The notes under the pieces were generated by a model. It did not search any database. It worked only from the letters and a program-made list of their open reading frames with translations, and was not told the DNA's origin. From assembly GCF_004011505.1 (NCBI RefSeq), contig NZ_SAUN01000001.1, positions 4,030,001 to 4,094,000 on the forward strand: DNA of 64,000 bases, read 5' to 3'. Positions within the stretch are counted from its first letter, which is position 1; each line of letters begins with the position of its first letter. Below are positions 25,761-34,202 of this stretch, in pieces. The DNA comes from Nonomuraea polychroma. GTDB lineage: Bacteria; Actinomycetota; Actinomycetes; Streptosporangiales; Streptosporangiaceae. The translations under genes were made by a program, and so were the position numbers.

Positions 25761-27551
25761 ATGGGCTCCATCGTGCTCGTCGTGCGCCTGGTGCTGGCTG
25801 ACGTGCGGCGGCACAAGAACCAGGCCGCGATGCTCCTGCTCGCGGTGACCGTGGCCACCGCCACGATGGCGCTGGGACTGTCCCTGCGCGACGTGAGCGA
25901 CGCGCTGTACGAGCAGACCCGCGCGGCCACCGCCGGGCCGGACGTGGTGGCACTCTCCGGCGACACGGGCCCCGCCGTGACCTCGGCCCTGGCCTCGCTG
26001 GCGGACGCTCCCGAAGTAGTCGCCCACCATGGCCCCTATCGCATCGTCTACGCCGGCCTCACCACGCGCGATTCCACGTCGTCCCCAGTGGTCGTGCACG
26101 GCTTCGCCGAGACGCCCGGCGCGGTCAACCGGCCGCTGGTGACCTCGGGTCAGTGGGTACGCTCCGGCGGCACGGTCCTCGAACGCGGCTTCGCCACCGC
26201 GCTGGGCGTCGGCGTCGGCGACCACGTCACCATCGCCGGCCGGCCGTACCCCGTCGTCGGGATCGCCGTCACCGCGGCCACCTCCATCTACCCCTGGGCG
26301 GCGCAGATCGGCCCGGGCGGCGGCCCCAGCGACTACAGCGGCCTGGCGTGGATGACCCGATCAGATGCCCGGACACTGGCGTCGTCCCACGATCTCCCGG
26401 TGACCTTGGCCCTGGACCTCAAGCTGCGCGATCCCGCCGCGACCGAGGCCTTTCTCGACGCTCACAGCGACCCCACCATCAGGATCACCTTCCACTCCTG
26501 GCAGTTCAAAGCCGAACAGGACATGGTCATCCTCAGGAACAGCCAGCCGATCCTGGTCGTCGGCAGCTGGCTGCTCAGCTTCCTGGCCATCACCGGAGTG
26601 GCGGCGCTGGCCGCGGGACGCGCCGTCGAGCAGACGCGCCGGGCCGGGCTGCTCAAGGCCGTCGGCGCCACCCCGGGTCTGATCGCCGCCGTCCTGCTCA
26701 CCGAGTACCTGGCGCTGGCGCTCGTCGGCGACGCGCTGGGGATGATGATCGCCCGCCTGACCGTGCCCGCCATCGCCAGCCCCACCGCCAGCCGGATCGG
26801 CGACGCCGCCGAGCTGACCGGCGCCACCGTTGCCGCGGCGACCGTCCTCGCCGTGGCGGTGGCGGTGCTGTCCACGCTGCGTCCCACGCTGCGGGCCATG
26901 CGTACGGCGACCGTCACGGCGCTGTCCGCCACCGCGCACCAGCCCCGTCACCGACCCTTGCTCACCGCGCTGTCCGCGCTGCTGCCCACGCCGCTGCTGC
27001 TCGGGCTGCGGCTGACCGCCCGCCGGCCGGGCCGCGCCGTGCTGCAGGCGTGCTCCACCGCCACCACGGTGATCGCGATCGTCGCCCTGCTGACCCTCTA
27101 CGCCCAGCCGGAGAGGGGCTACGGCCTGGATGGCTCCTCCGCCCTGCCCAACCTGCGGGGCGAGCACGACCGCCAGCTGATGCTCGCCGTCACCATCCTG
27201 CTGATCGCACTCGCCGTCGTGAACACCATCACGTTCACCTGGACCACTGCCATAGAGGCCCGGGCGAACATGGCCATCGCCCGTACGCTCGGCGCCACCC
27301 CCGGACAGATCGCCGCGGGACTGTCCACCGCCCAGCTCCTGCCCAGCCTGCCCGGCGCCATCATCGGCCTCCCTCTGGGCATCGGCCTGCTCTCGCTCTT
27401 CGCCGCCAGGAATGCGGCGGAACCCCCCTCCTCCTGGCTGCTCGGCACCGCACTCGCGACTCTCGCGGCGACGGCGGCACTCACCGCCCTGCCCGCACGC
27501 CTGGCGGCGCGCCGACCCGTGGCACAGACCCTCAGCGCCGAAACAGCGTGA
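25761..27551 (+). CDS. FtsX-family ABC transporter permease
   Basis: ATG at 25761 gives 596 residues; upstream reading in the same frame is a shadow of the ATPase gene. N-terminal helix (about 17-40), extracytoplasmic domain (40-265), a first FtsX core ('RRAGLLKAVGATPGLI' turn near 300) and a second core ('ANMAIARTLGATPGQI' near 515). Exporter for an unknown, probably PadR-sensed, compound. 27552-27725 contains no supported gene. Confidence 0.9.
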   Translation: MGSIVLVVRLVLADVRRHKNQAAMLLLAVTVATATMALGLSLRDVSDALYEQTRAATAGPDVVALSGDTGPAVTSALASLADAPEVVAHHGPYRIVYAGLTTRDSTSSPVVVHGFAETPGAVNRPLVTSGQWVRSGGTVLERGFATALGVGVGDHVTIAGRPYPVVGIAVTAATSIYPWAAQIGPGGGPSDYSGLAWMTRSDARTLASSHDLPVTLALDLKLRDPAATEAFLDAHSDPTIRITFHSWQFKAEQDMVILRNSQPILVVGSWLLSFLAITGVAALAAGRAVEQTRRAGLLKAVGATPGLIAAVLLTEYLALALVGDALGMMIARLTVPAIASPTASRIGDAAELTGATVAAATVLAVAVAVLSTLRPTLRAMRTATVTALSATAHQPRHRPLLTALSALLPTPLLLGLRLTARRPGRAVLQACSTATTVIAIVALLTLYAQPERGYGLDGSSALPNLRGEHDRQLMLAVTILLIALAVVNTITFTWTTAIEARANMAIARTLGATPGQIAAGLSTAQLLPSLPGAIIGLPLGIGLLSLFAARNAAEPPSSWLLGTALATLAATAALTALPARLAARRPVAQTLSAETA

Positions 27552-27725
27552 CCGGTCCCGCTCAGCAGGAGCCGGCGGCAGCGGCGCTCAGCGGACCGAG
27601 GCCCGCACAACCCCGCAGAGACCTCATCCGCCTCACCAGCGTTCGCCGACGGGCGCCCGGCCCACCGGCGTCTGGATGAATCGATGTGATCGACGGAAAC
27701 GCTCCCCGAAGTGAGACCTTCCGGG

Positions 27726-28388
27726 CTAGGACGCGCGGGGCTTGTGGGCGAGGAAGAAGGCTTGTCGGCCTGAGCGGGGCCTTTCGCTCTCATCGGGCTC
27801 GCGGATCAGCTGAGCGTCCAGGACCAGCCCGGCTGTGCTCACCAGTTCGGCGATGTGCTCGGGGGGCATCCAGTAGACATCGAGCGACAGCTCGTGGCCG
27901 TAGCCTTTGTCCAGGTGGCGACGCTCATTGCCGACCTTGAACGCAATCAGCAGATGGCCGCCGGGGGCCAGCACCCGATGAATTTCGGCGAACACGGTCG
28001 GCAACAGCTCCGGCGGTGTGTGGACGGTCGAGTACCAGGCGACGACGCCACCGACAGCCTCGTCCGCCAGGTCCAAAGCGGTCATCGATCCCACTTCGAA
28101 GCGCAGATCCGGATGGCTTCGGCGCGCGACGGCGACCATCTGCGGAGACAGGTCGATGCCGAAGGCGTTCACCCCGAGAGACTGCAGGTGGGCGGTGATG
28201 CGGCCCGGGCCGCAGCCGAGGTCGGCGACTTCCCCGGCATCGGGGGTCTGCACGAGTTCGGCGAACGCCGCCAGCATGGCCCGATCGAACGGTTTGGTGT
28301 CCAGTTCGTCGCGGAGGAGCTCGGCGTAGTCGGCAGCGACGGTGTCGTAGGCCACTCGGGTGGCATGCAGGTAGGTCGATTCGGTCAC
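27726..28388 (-). CDS. Class I SAM-dependent methyltransferase
   Basis: GTG at 28388 ('VTESTYLHATRVAYD') is the natural start; an ATG seven codons upstream is possible. 220 residues; SAM site 'EVADLGCGPGRITAHL', acidic loop 'FGIDLSPQM', motif 'VVAWYSTVHTPPE' and 'LAPGGHLLIAFK'. UbiE/Methyltransf_11 type, substrate unknown. It ends as a monocistron; its upstream neighbour is the broken tnpA, so its original promoter region may have been replaced. Confidence 0.88.
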   Translation of the reverse strand: MTESTYLHATRVAYDTVAADYAELLRDELDTKPFDRAMLAAFAELVQTPDAGEVADLGCGPGRITAHLQSLGVNAFGIDLSPQMVAVARRSHPDLRFEVGSMTALDLADEAVGGVVAWYSTVHTPPELLPTVFAEIHRVLAPGGHLLIAFKVGNERRHLDKGYGHELSLDVYWMPPEHIAELVSTAGLVLDAQLIREPDESERPRSGRQAFFLAHKPRAS

Positions 28389-28459
28389 GGCAAAGAACGA
28401 TAGCCACATCGATGACCTCCTTGGTGGCCGCGGTGTAGCGGACGCGGTGGCCCTTCATC

Positions 28460-28711
28460 GCGGCTTCGGCCAGCTTGGACAGGGCCACCGTGGGTGGGAA
28501 GTTGACCAGCGGGTGGACGTGGTTGTCTTCGCCGTTGAACTGGCGCAGCTCGGTTTTCGAAGTCGGCGCACACGGATCTCGTGATCTCTTGCAGCCGGGT
28601 CAGGTGTTCGCCGGTGAAAGGCCGATGCCGGAACTTCGTCACGAAAACCACATGTGTGTGCAGCACGAAAACGCCATGTCTGCCGGTCCTGATATCGCCG
28701 TACTCGGCCAT
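28460..28711 (-). pseudogene. tnpA: IS200-type Y1 transposase tnpA, frameshifted and 3'-truncated
   Basis: From ATG 28711 the protein starts 'MAEYGDIRTGRHGVFVLHTH' and 'VVFVTKFRHRPFTGEHLTR'. An extra A near 28560 shifts the frame; the next frame reads 'ELRQFNGEDNHVHPLVNFPP', holding the HUH metal motif (HVH). After 'VALSKL' similarity ends and the catalytic Tyr helix is gone; the downstream 'KGHRVRYTAATKEVIDVA' belongs to something else, not identified. Confidence 0.75.
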
Positions 28712-28734
28712 GACCCGAACCGTAGGATGATCGT

Positions 28735-29994
28735 GTGCAGTTGCGGTACGCCTTCCGCATTGACCCGACCCCCGGCCAGCGCATCGCGCTCGCGCGGGCG
28801 TTCGGGTGCGCCCGGGTGGTGTTCAACGACGCGGTCGCACTGCGTAACCACGCCCGCCAGCAGGGCTTGCCGTTCATCACCGACGCGGAACTGTCCTGTC
28901 TGGTGATCACCCAGGCGAAGCAGACACCGGAACGCTGCTGGCTGGGCGAGGTGTCGGCGGTGGTGCTCCAGCAGGCGCCGGCCGACGCGTGCGTGGCGTT
29001 CCGGAACTTCTTCGCCTCCCTGGCCGGGACCCGCAAGGGGCCCAAGCTGGGGCCGCCGCGTTTGCGGTCCCGCAAGGACAACCGGCAGGCGATCCGCTTC
29101 ACGCGCAACGCCCGTTTCGCCATCACCGCGGTCGGCAAGTTGCGGCTGCCGAAGATCGGCGATGTGGCGGTGCGCTGGTCACGGCGCTTGCCGTCCGAGC
29201 CCTCTTCCGTCACCGTGGTCAAGGATGCCGCCGGGAGGTATTTCGCCTCGTTCGTGGTCGAAGCCGCGGAAGCCCCCTTGCCTGCGACGGAGGCCGAGAC
29301 CGGGATCGACCTCGGCCTGACGCATTTCGCGGTGCTGTCGGGCGGACGGAAGATCGACAGCCCGCGGTTCCTGCGCCGAGCGGAGAAGAATCTCAAGCGG
29401 GCACACAAAGCCCTGTCACGTAAGGAGAGAGGCAGCAAGAATCGGGCCAAGGCCCGGGTGAGGGTCGCCGGCCGGCATGCCAAGGTCGCCGACGCGCGCC
29501 GCGAGTTCCACCACCAGTTGTCCACGAAGCTGATCCGCGAAAACCCAGCGATCTATGTGGAGGATCTGGCGGTCAAGGGACTGGCACGCACCGGGCTGGC
29601 CAAGAGTGTGCACGATTCGGGCTGGGCGTCGTTCATCGGCATGGTGGAGTACAAGGCGAAGCTGTACGGCCGGACGTTCGTGAAGATCGGCAGGTTCTTC
29701 CCCTCCTCCAAGCTCTGTTCGGCCTGCGGGGCGCTGGCCGAACAGATGCCGCTGGCCGTACGCCGGTGGACCTGCCCGTGTGGGGTCACCCACGACCGGG
29801 ATGTCAACGCCGAGATCAACATCCGGGCCGAAGGGCGCCGGATCGTCGCCGCTGGACGGAAACCCGTGCCTGAGATGGGCGGGAAGCGGAGACGGAAAAC
29901 GCCTGCGGAGACCGGTAAGACCCCTGCGCCCGCTCCTCGGGGCGAGCGCGAAGGCACGGTCGATGAAACAGGAAGCCACAGAAGTGCCGCGTGA
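28735..29994 (+). CDS. tnpB: TnpB RNA-guided nuclease (IS200/IS605 family), apparently intact
   Basis: 419 residues from GTG 28735. The RuvC-like centre is complete: Asp about 192 in 'TGIDLGLTHFAVLS', Glu about 276 in 'IYVEDLAVKGLAR', Asp about 356 in 'THDRDVNAEINI', positions close to those of the characterised ISDra2 TnpB. Zinc ribbon 'CSACGALAEQ'...'WTCPCG'. N-terminal RNA-recognition fold 'LRYAFRIDPTPGQ'. TnpB cuts DNA next to a transposon-associated motif using an omega RNA made from the element's right end. With TnpA dead, this is an orphan nuclease gene. The C-terminal 40 residues are basic and low-complexity. Confidence 0.9.
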   Translation: MQLRYAFRIDPTPGQRIALARAFGCARVVFNDAVALRNHARQQGLPFITDAELSCLVITQAKQTPERCWLGEVSAVVLQQAPADACVAFRNFFASLAGTRKGPKLGPPRLRSRKDNRQAIRFTRNARFAITAVGKLRLPKIGDVAVRWSRRLPSEPSSVTVVKDAAGRYFASFVVEAAEAPLPATEAETGIDLGLTHFAVLSGGRKIDSPRFLRRAEKNLKRAHKALSRKERGSKNRAKARVRVAGRHAKVADARREFHHQLSTKLIRENPAIYVEDLAVKGLARTGLAKSVHDSGWASFIGMVEYKAKLYGRTFVKIGRFFPSSKLCSACGALAEQMPLAVRRWTCPCGVTHDRDVNAEINIRAEGRRIVAAGRKPVPEMGGKRRRKTPAETGKTPAPAPRGEREGTVDETGSHRSAA

Positions 29995-30046
29995 CACCAC
30001 GCAGCACAGGCTGAATCCCCGGCGTTCACGCCGGGGCGCGCGTCAA
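29880..30046 (+). ncRNA. Predicted omega RNA (reRNA) scaffold overlapping the tnpB 3' end
   Basis: In TnpB systems the guide RNA is transcribed from the 3' part of tnpB through the right end, with the guide being whatever flanks the element. Here the right end has a stable hairpin and ends at about TCAA 30043-30046; the 5' limit is a guess. The guide would begin near 30047 (AGCATCGTCTGGCGCAAGCC). Confidence 0.45.
30017..30036. repeat. Right-end hairpin of the IS605-type element
   Basis: CCCCGGCG, loop TTCA, CGCCGGGG: an 8-bp perfect stem, the type of subterminal hairpin recognised by TnpA and forming the core stem of the TnpB guide RNA. Confidence 0.65.
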
Positions 30047-30163
30047 AGCATCGTCTGGCGCAAGCCGCAGGACTGAGCTGGGCCGGCCGGCCGGCTCCAT
30101 CACTCCGGAGCCGGTGCCAGCGAGGCCGCGGCACCCGGCCGCCTGCCGAGGGATCTCCCCCGG

Positions 30164-31201
30164 TCAGCGCGACACGACGGCCTCCGTGCCGTACGCGCGG
30201 GCGAACGGGTCGTCGTAGGCGCGCCAGGCCGCCGAACCCGCCAGCGCCTCCGGCGGTGTGAGCAGGCAGGCGTCCAGCAGGGCGTGAATGCGGTCGCGAT
30301 CCAGGTCAGGGCCGGTGAAGACGAGGTGCTGGACGCGGTCGCCGATGATCGGATTCCAGTCGAGGGCTGCGCCCGCGCGGCGGGCCGGGTCGAGCGCGTC
30401 CCAGGCGGCCTCGGGCAACACCGCCATCCACAGGCCGGCGTCACGTACCGTCACCTGGCCCGCGACGGCGTCCCACGCCAGCATCCGCTCGTGCCGGCTG
30501 GCCAGCCAGAAACGGCCCCGGCCGCGTACCGTGCAGGCGGCCAGCTCCCCGGCGGCGGCGTACAGGCGCGCCGGGTGCAGGGGGCGCAGCCGCCGCCACA
30601 CGACCGTGGTGACCGCGCCGGTCTGGGCGTCGCAGGGCAGCAAGGCGGTGCCGGGATCGACCCGGGCGGCCAGCTCCCGCGGGCACAGCGCCGGCCCGGT
30701 CAGGCGGGGAAGGCCGTCACGCAGGTGATGGACAGGGGTGCAGGGGGCCAGGTGGGCGAGCACCGCCGCCGCCAGCTCCACGTCCTCGGCATCGCCGCCC
30801 GCCAGCGCGAGGCAGGTGGCGTACTCGATCTGCCGTGCCAGCACCTCGGCCACGTGAGGCCCGAGCCCTTGCCCGGCTTGCACCGGGTCGAGGCGGTCGC
30901 CCCGGATGATGTCGATGGGCATGTGCCGGGCGTCCAGCGCGGCGAGCACGCCGGTCAGCCGCAGCCCGCCCCCGATGACCGCCTCGGCGACCACCCGCGG
31001 CTCGCCGGCGTCCCCCACCTCCACCACCAGCAGCGCCGCCGCCGGAGCCAGGCGCCGCAGCCCGGCCACCAGCTCATCGAGGCCGGCCCGCGGCTCGTGG
31101 CGGATCACCACCGCTCCGGGGTGGTCGGCCAGCAGCCGGTCGACGACGGCCGCGCGGGCGGTCCCATGCAGGCCGGCGACCAGGACGACAGGAACGGACA
31201 C
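30164..31201 (-). CDS. CobW/COG0523-type GTP-binding-protein homologue with degenerate P-loop
   Basis: 345 residues with the overall architecture of COG0523 metallochaperones: an N-terminal GTPase-like domain (1-190) and a CobW C-terminal domain (about 215-345, 'RGRFWLASRHERMLAWDA', 'QHLVFTGPDLDRDRI'). The Walker A position reads 'VAGLHGTARAAVVDRLLA' and lacks GKT, and the metal-binding CxCC motif is not seen, so canonical GTPase metal insertion is doubtful. Such variants occur in actinobacteria, often under zinc control. An AATGAAAACCATT motif lies 24 bases upstream. Confidence 0.75.
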   Translation of the reverse strand: MSVPVVLVAGLHGTARAAVVDRLLADHPGAVVIRHEPRAGLDELVAGLRRLAPAAALLVVEVGDAGEPRVVAEAVIGGGLRLTGVLAALDARHMPIDIIRGDRLDPVQAGQGLGPHVAEVLARQIEYATCLALAGGDAEDVELAAAVLAHLAPCTPVHHLRDGLPRLTGPALCPRELAARVDPGTALLPCDAQTGAVTTVVWRRLRPLHPARLYAAAGELAACTVRGRGRFWLASRHERMLAWDAVAGQVTVRDAGLWMAVLPEAAWDALDPARRAGAALDWNPIIGDRVQHLVFTGPDLDRDRIHALLDACLLTPPEALAGSAAWRAYDDPFARAYGTEAVVSR

Positions 31202-31224
31202 GGGCTTCCCCTTCCCAATGTCAG

Positions 31225-31237
31225 AATGAAAACCATT
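31225..31237. promoter_or_regulatory. Possible Zur/Fur-family box
   Basis: AATGAAAACCATT is an imperfect palindrome resembling the core of actinobacterial Zur sites (TGAAAATNATTTTCA-like). Placed in the promoter of the CobW-type gene, a usual Zur target. No Zur gene is in the window. Confidence 0.35.
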
Positions 31238-31520
31238 GTCGCCATCTTGGCATAGGGAGGAGTGGATTGGCCGTCGGGGAGGCTGCGCTGCCGGAGTCGA
31301 TGGACACTGCTGTGGGGATGTTGAGCATCGTTCGATTCAGCACACCGGTTCGACCCGCCGGGCCGATCATGGGGCGACCGAGTCGGCGCCTCGGGGGCGA
31401 AGGGCCTCGGTGGACGGGCTGCGGTTCGTCGTCCCCAAGCGGACCATCAACGCCGGGGCCCAAAAGGCAAAGGCAAGGAGATTGCTCACTCCTTGCCACT
31501 CTCAACGTATAGCGGACCGG

Positions 31521-31539
31521 GGGGCTTGCGGCAAGACCC
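31521..31539 (+). promoter_or_regulatory. Rifamycin-associated element (RAE)
   Basis: The 19 bases GGGGCTTGCGGCAAGACCC form an imperfect palindrome (GGG-CTTGC / GCAAG-CCC) and agree with the RAE described upstream of rifamycin-inactivating genes in actinomycetes. A TATAGC hexamer lies just upstream (31508-31513). The 214-base stretch from here to the rox ATG would be the leader; no ORF in it is convincing. 31240-31500 holds nothing recognised. Confidence 0.8.
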
Positions 31540-31753
31540 GGGTCGTGCTGCAGAATCGTCGGCCGAGGCCAGAACCTGGGGAATTCAGGGATCGCGACGT
31601 ACGTGCGCTGTCGGATCCATGGGTCTCGGGAGACGTCGAACCGCCGCTGTGGCTGGCGGTGCGGTAGCGGGGACTCCGCACGGAGGTGGGGGTGTGTGAG
31701 CCGCCGGACTGAGCGGAGCAGGTGGCCCAAAGTCACTCGTTGAATGGGGTTCC

Positions 31754-33187
31754 ATGATTGACGTGATCATTGCCGGCGGCGGACCGACCGGCATGATGCT
31801 GGCCGGCGAGTTGCGGCTGCACGGCGTGCACGCGCTCGTGCTGGAGAAGGACGCGGAGCCGAGCAGGATCGTCCGCGGGCTCGGCCTGCACGCGCGCAGC
31901 ATCGAGGTGATGGACCAGCGGGGTCTGCTGGACCGGTTCCTCGCGCTCGGCCAGCAGTACCCGGTCGGTGGTTTCTTCGCCGGCATCAGCAAGCCGGCGC
32001 CGGACCGGCTGGACACCGCGCATCCGTACGTCCTCGCCATCCCGCAGACCACCACCGAGCGGCTGCTGACCGAGCATGCCGCCGAGCTCGGCGCCGAGAT
32101 CCGGCGCGGCTGTGAACTGGTCGGGCTGAGCCAGGACGAGGACGGGGTGAGCGCCGAGCTGGCCGACGGCACGCAGTTGCGCTCGCGCTACCTCGTCGGC
32201 TGCGACGGCGGCCGCAGCACGGTGCGCAAGCTGGTCGGCGTCGGCTTCCCCGGTGAGTCCGCCCGGGTCGAGTGGCTGCTGGGCGAGGTGGAGGTGGCCG
32301 TGCTGCCGGAGGAGTTGGCGGCCGTGGTGGCCGAACTCCGCAAGACCCATAAAGGGTTCGGCGCCGGGCCCCTCGGGGACGGGGCGTACCGCGTTGTCGT
32401 GCCCGCCGAGGGGGTGGCCGAGGACCGCACGGTCCCGCCGACCCTGGACGAGCTGAAGCAGCAGATTCGGGTGATCGCCGGCACCGACTTCGGCGTGCAC
32501 TCACCGCGCTGGCTCTCCCGCTTCGGCGACGCCACCCGGCTGGCCGAGCGCTACCGGGTCGGCCGGGTGCTCCTGGCCGGCGACGCGGCGCACATCCACC
32601 CGCCGATGGGCGGGCAGGGGCTCAACCTCGGCATCCAGGACGCGTTCAACCTCGGCTGGAAACTGGCCGCCGCGGTCGGCGGCTGGGCACCGGAGGGGCT
32701 GCTGGACAGCTACCACACCGAACGGCACCCGGTGGCCGCCGACGTGCTGAACAACACCCGCGCGCAGGCCGAGCTGATGTCCCTCGATCCGGGGCCGCAG
32801 GCGGTGCGCCGGCTGGTGTCGGAACTGATGGACTTCGAGGACGTGAAGCGGTACCTGATCGAGAAGATCACTGCGATCGGGGTCCGCTACGACTTCGGTG
32901 AGGGGCATGACCTGCTCGGCCGGCGGCTGCGGGACGTCAGGCTGAAGCGAGGGCGCCTCTACGAGCTGATGCACGGCGGCCGCGGACTGCTGCTCGACCA
33001 GACCGGCCGGCTTTCGGTGGAGGGCTGGGCGGATCGGGTCGACCATGTCGTCGACGGCAGCGAGGAGCTGGACGTCCCCGCGGCGCTGCTGCGGCCGGAC
33101 GGCCATGTGGCGTGGATCGGTGACGACCAGCGGGATCTGCTCAGCCGGCTGCCCCAGTGGTTCGGCGCTGCCGTCAGCTCCGGATGA
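31754..33187 (+). CDS. rox: Rifampicin monooxygenase
   Basis: 477 residues, ATG after TGGGG. Class A flavin monooxygenase with the FAD motif 'VIIAGGGPTGMMLAGELR', the 'DG' motif 'YLVGCDGGRSTVRKL' and the 'GD' motif 'RVLLAGDAAHIHPPMGGQG'. Segments such as 'RGLGLHARSIEVMDQRGLL', 'GTDFGVHSPRWLSRFGDAT' and 'YELMHGGRGLLLDQTGRLS' fit Rox of Nocardia/Streptomyces rather than generic polyketide hydroxylases. Rox hydroxylates the rifamycin naphthoquinone and linearises the ansa ring, inactivating the drug. The upstream RAE supports rifamycin-responsive control. NADPH/FAD enzyme, cytoplasmic. Confidence 0.9.
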   Translation: MIDVIIAGGGPTGMMLAGELRLHGVHALVLEKDAEPSRIVRGLGLHARSIEVMDQRGLLDRFLALGQQYPVGGFFAGISKPAPDRLDTAHPYVLAIPQTTTERLLTEHAAELGAEIRRGCELVGLSQDEDGVSAELADGTQLRSRYLVGCDGGRSTVRKLVGVGFPGESARVEWLLGEVEVAVLPEELAAVVAELRKTHKGFGAGPLGDGAYRVVVPAEGVAEDRTVPPTLDELKQQIRVIAGTDFGVHSPRWLSRFGDATRLAERYRVGRVLLAGDAAHIHPPMGGQGLNLGIQDAFNLGWKLAAAVGGWAPEGLLDSYHTERHPVAADVLNNTRAQAELMSLDPGPQAVRRLVSELMDFEDVKRYLIEKITAIGVRYDFGEGHDLLGRRLRDVRLKRGRLYELMHGGRGLLLDQTGRLSVEGWADRVDHVVDGSEELDVPAALLRPDGHVAWIGDDQRDLLSRLPQWFGAAVSSG

Positions 33188-33362
33188 GACAGGCCAGAAC
33201 AGCCGATCCCCGCCGCGCGCTCGGCCTTGCCCGCTCTCCAGCGTGTCCTCGCCCCAGTCGCCCTGGTCGGGATCATGATGCCGGCGGATGCCGGTGAGGC
33301 CGAGGTCGGCCCGGCTGAAGGAGTAGGCGCCGGTGTGGTCCTGCGGCTGAAGAACGACTCTC

Positions 33363-33839
33363 ATCGAGACCCACTGGACGGACCTGCTCCGTACCGCGAT
33401 CTCGATCCGGGAGAACCGGCTGTCCTCAGTGACTCTGCTGCGCCGCCTGGGCAACCACTCTCGCAAGAACCGGCTCTTCCGAGCCTTTCGCGAGCTCGGC
33501 CGCGCGGTCAGGACGATCACGCTCTTGCGGTATTCGTCGGATCCAGACCTTCGCGAGCAGATCACCCAGGTCACCAACCGCAACGAGTCCTTCCACAACT
33601 TCGCCGGCTGGCTGATGTCCGCCGGCAAGCTCATCGGCCACAACGACCCCGACTACCAAGAGGAGATCATCAAGTTCAACGAGCTGCTGGCCGACTGCGT
33701 CATTTACTCGACCGCCCAGGACATCACGGACGCGGCCAACGCCATCGCCGCCGACGGCCACCCCGTCGACCTCGATGACCTGGCCACCATCTCGCCCTAC
33801 ATCACCCACGTCTGTGACTTGGATCGCATGATGACGTGA
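33363..33839 (+). pseudogene. Tn3-family transposase C-terminal fragment
   Basis: About 158 codons without start: 'THWTDLLRTAISIRENRLSS', 'RLGNHSRKNRLFRAFRELGR', 'NESFHNFAGWL', 'KFNELLADCVIYSTAQDIT', 'LATISPYITH'. This is the C-terminus of a Tn3-type TnpA from a different subgroup than the intact one at 50358, so it is not a piece of that transposon. 33188-33362 is unassigned. Confidence 0.75.
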
Positions 33840-33907
33840 TTTTGGGATCGCTATTCGTCATGGTCGAACCGGGCGGACTGACCGGCGGGCGCCGTGAACG
33901 CGGCTGA

Positions 33908-34190
33908 TCACGGGGACGTGCCCAGGGCACCGAACTCGGCGCGGGCGGCCTCGACGGCCTCGGAGTATGCCTGGCGTTTGTCGTGTTCGGCGAGGGCGCG
34001 GTAGATGCTGGCCAGGCTGGGGTTGTGGCCCTTGCGCTTGCCGGTGGGGATGATCAGATTGGGCTGGATCGACTCCACGGACTCACCGGCGGCGCGGCGG
34101 CGGAGCACGGTGTGCAGCATGTCGTCGGTGATGACGGGTGGGCGGCCGCCGTGCCTGCCGTTGCGGGCGGCGTGTTCAGGGTTGGGGCGC
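33908..34190 (-). pseudogene. Serine recombinase C-terminal (HTH) fragment
   Basis: Minus strand encodes 'ARNGRHGGRPPVITDDMLHT', 'RRRAAGESVESIQPNLII' and 'SIYRALAEHDKRQAYSEA' up to a stop at 33908, the DNA-binding tail of the same zinc-finger/resolvase family seen at 12248 and 35947. Its N-terminal two thirds are absent; the MFS gene begins within a few bases of the break. Confidence 0.75.
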
Positions 34191-34202
34191 GAACCCACGG
34201 CG

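Larger units (their letters stand above)
28460..30046. mobile_element. IS200/IS605-family element with divergent tnpA (broken) and tnpB
   Basis: Divergent tnpA/tnpB, a RuvC-type TnpB, and a right-end hairpin followed by TCAA identify an IS605-type element. The tnpA gene has lost its 3' end and hence the left end is missing or unrecognisable, so the left boundary given is only where TnpA similarity stops. Immobile on its own. Confidence 0.75.

Noticed and set aside
29995..30163. CRISPR-like or repeat array near tnpB
   Set aside because: Only one hairpin and no spaced repeats; explained by the IS605 right end.
31221..31736. 171-codon minus-strand frame upstream of rox
   Set aside because: Overlaps the RAE and promoter, Pro/Arg-rich, no homology visible; treated as non-coding.
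31754..33187. Alternative call as generic polyketide hydroxylase
   Set aside because: Rox-specific segments and the RAE upstream make rifampicin monooxygenase the better call.
33363..33839. That this Tn3 transposase tail is a second end of the 44.9-53.5 kb transposon
   Set aside because: Its C-terminal sequence differs clearly from the intact transposase, and no copy of the 46-bp repeat was noticed there.
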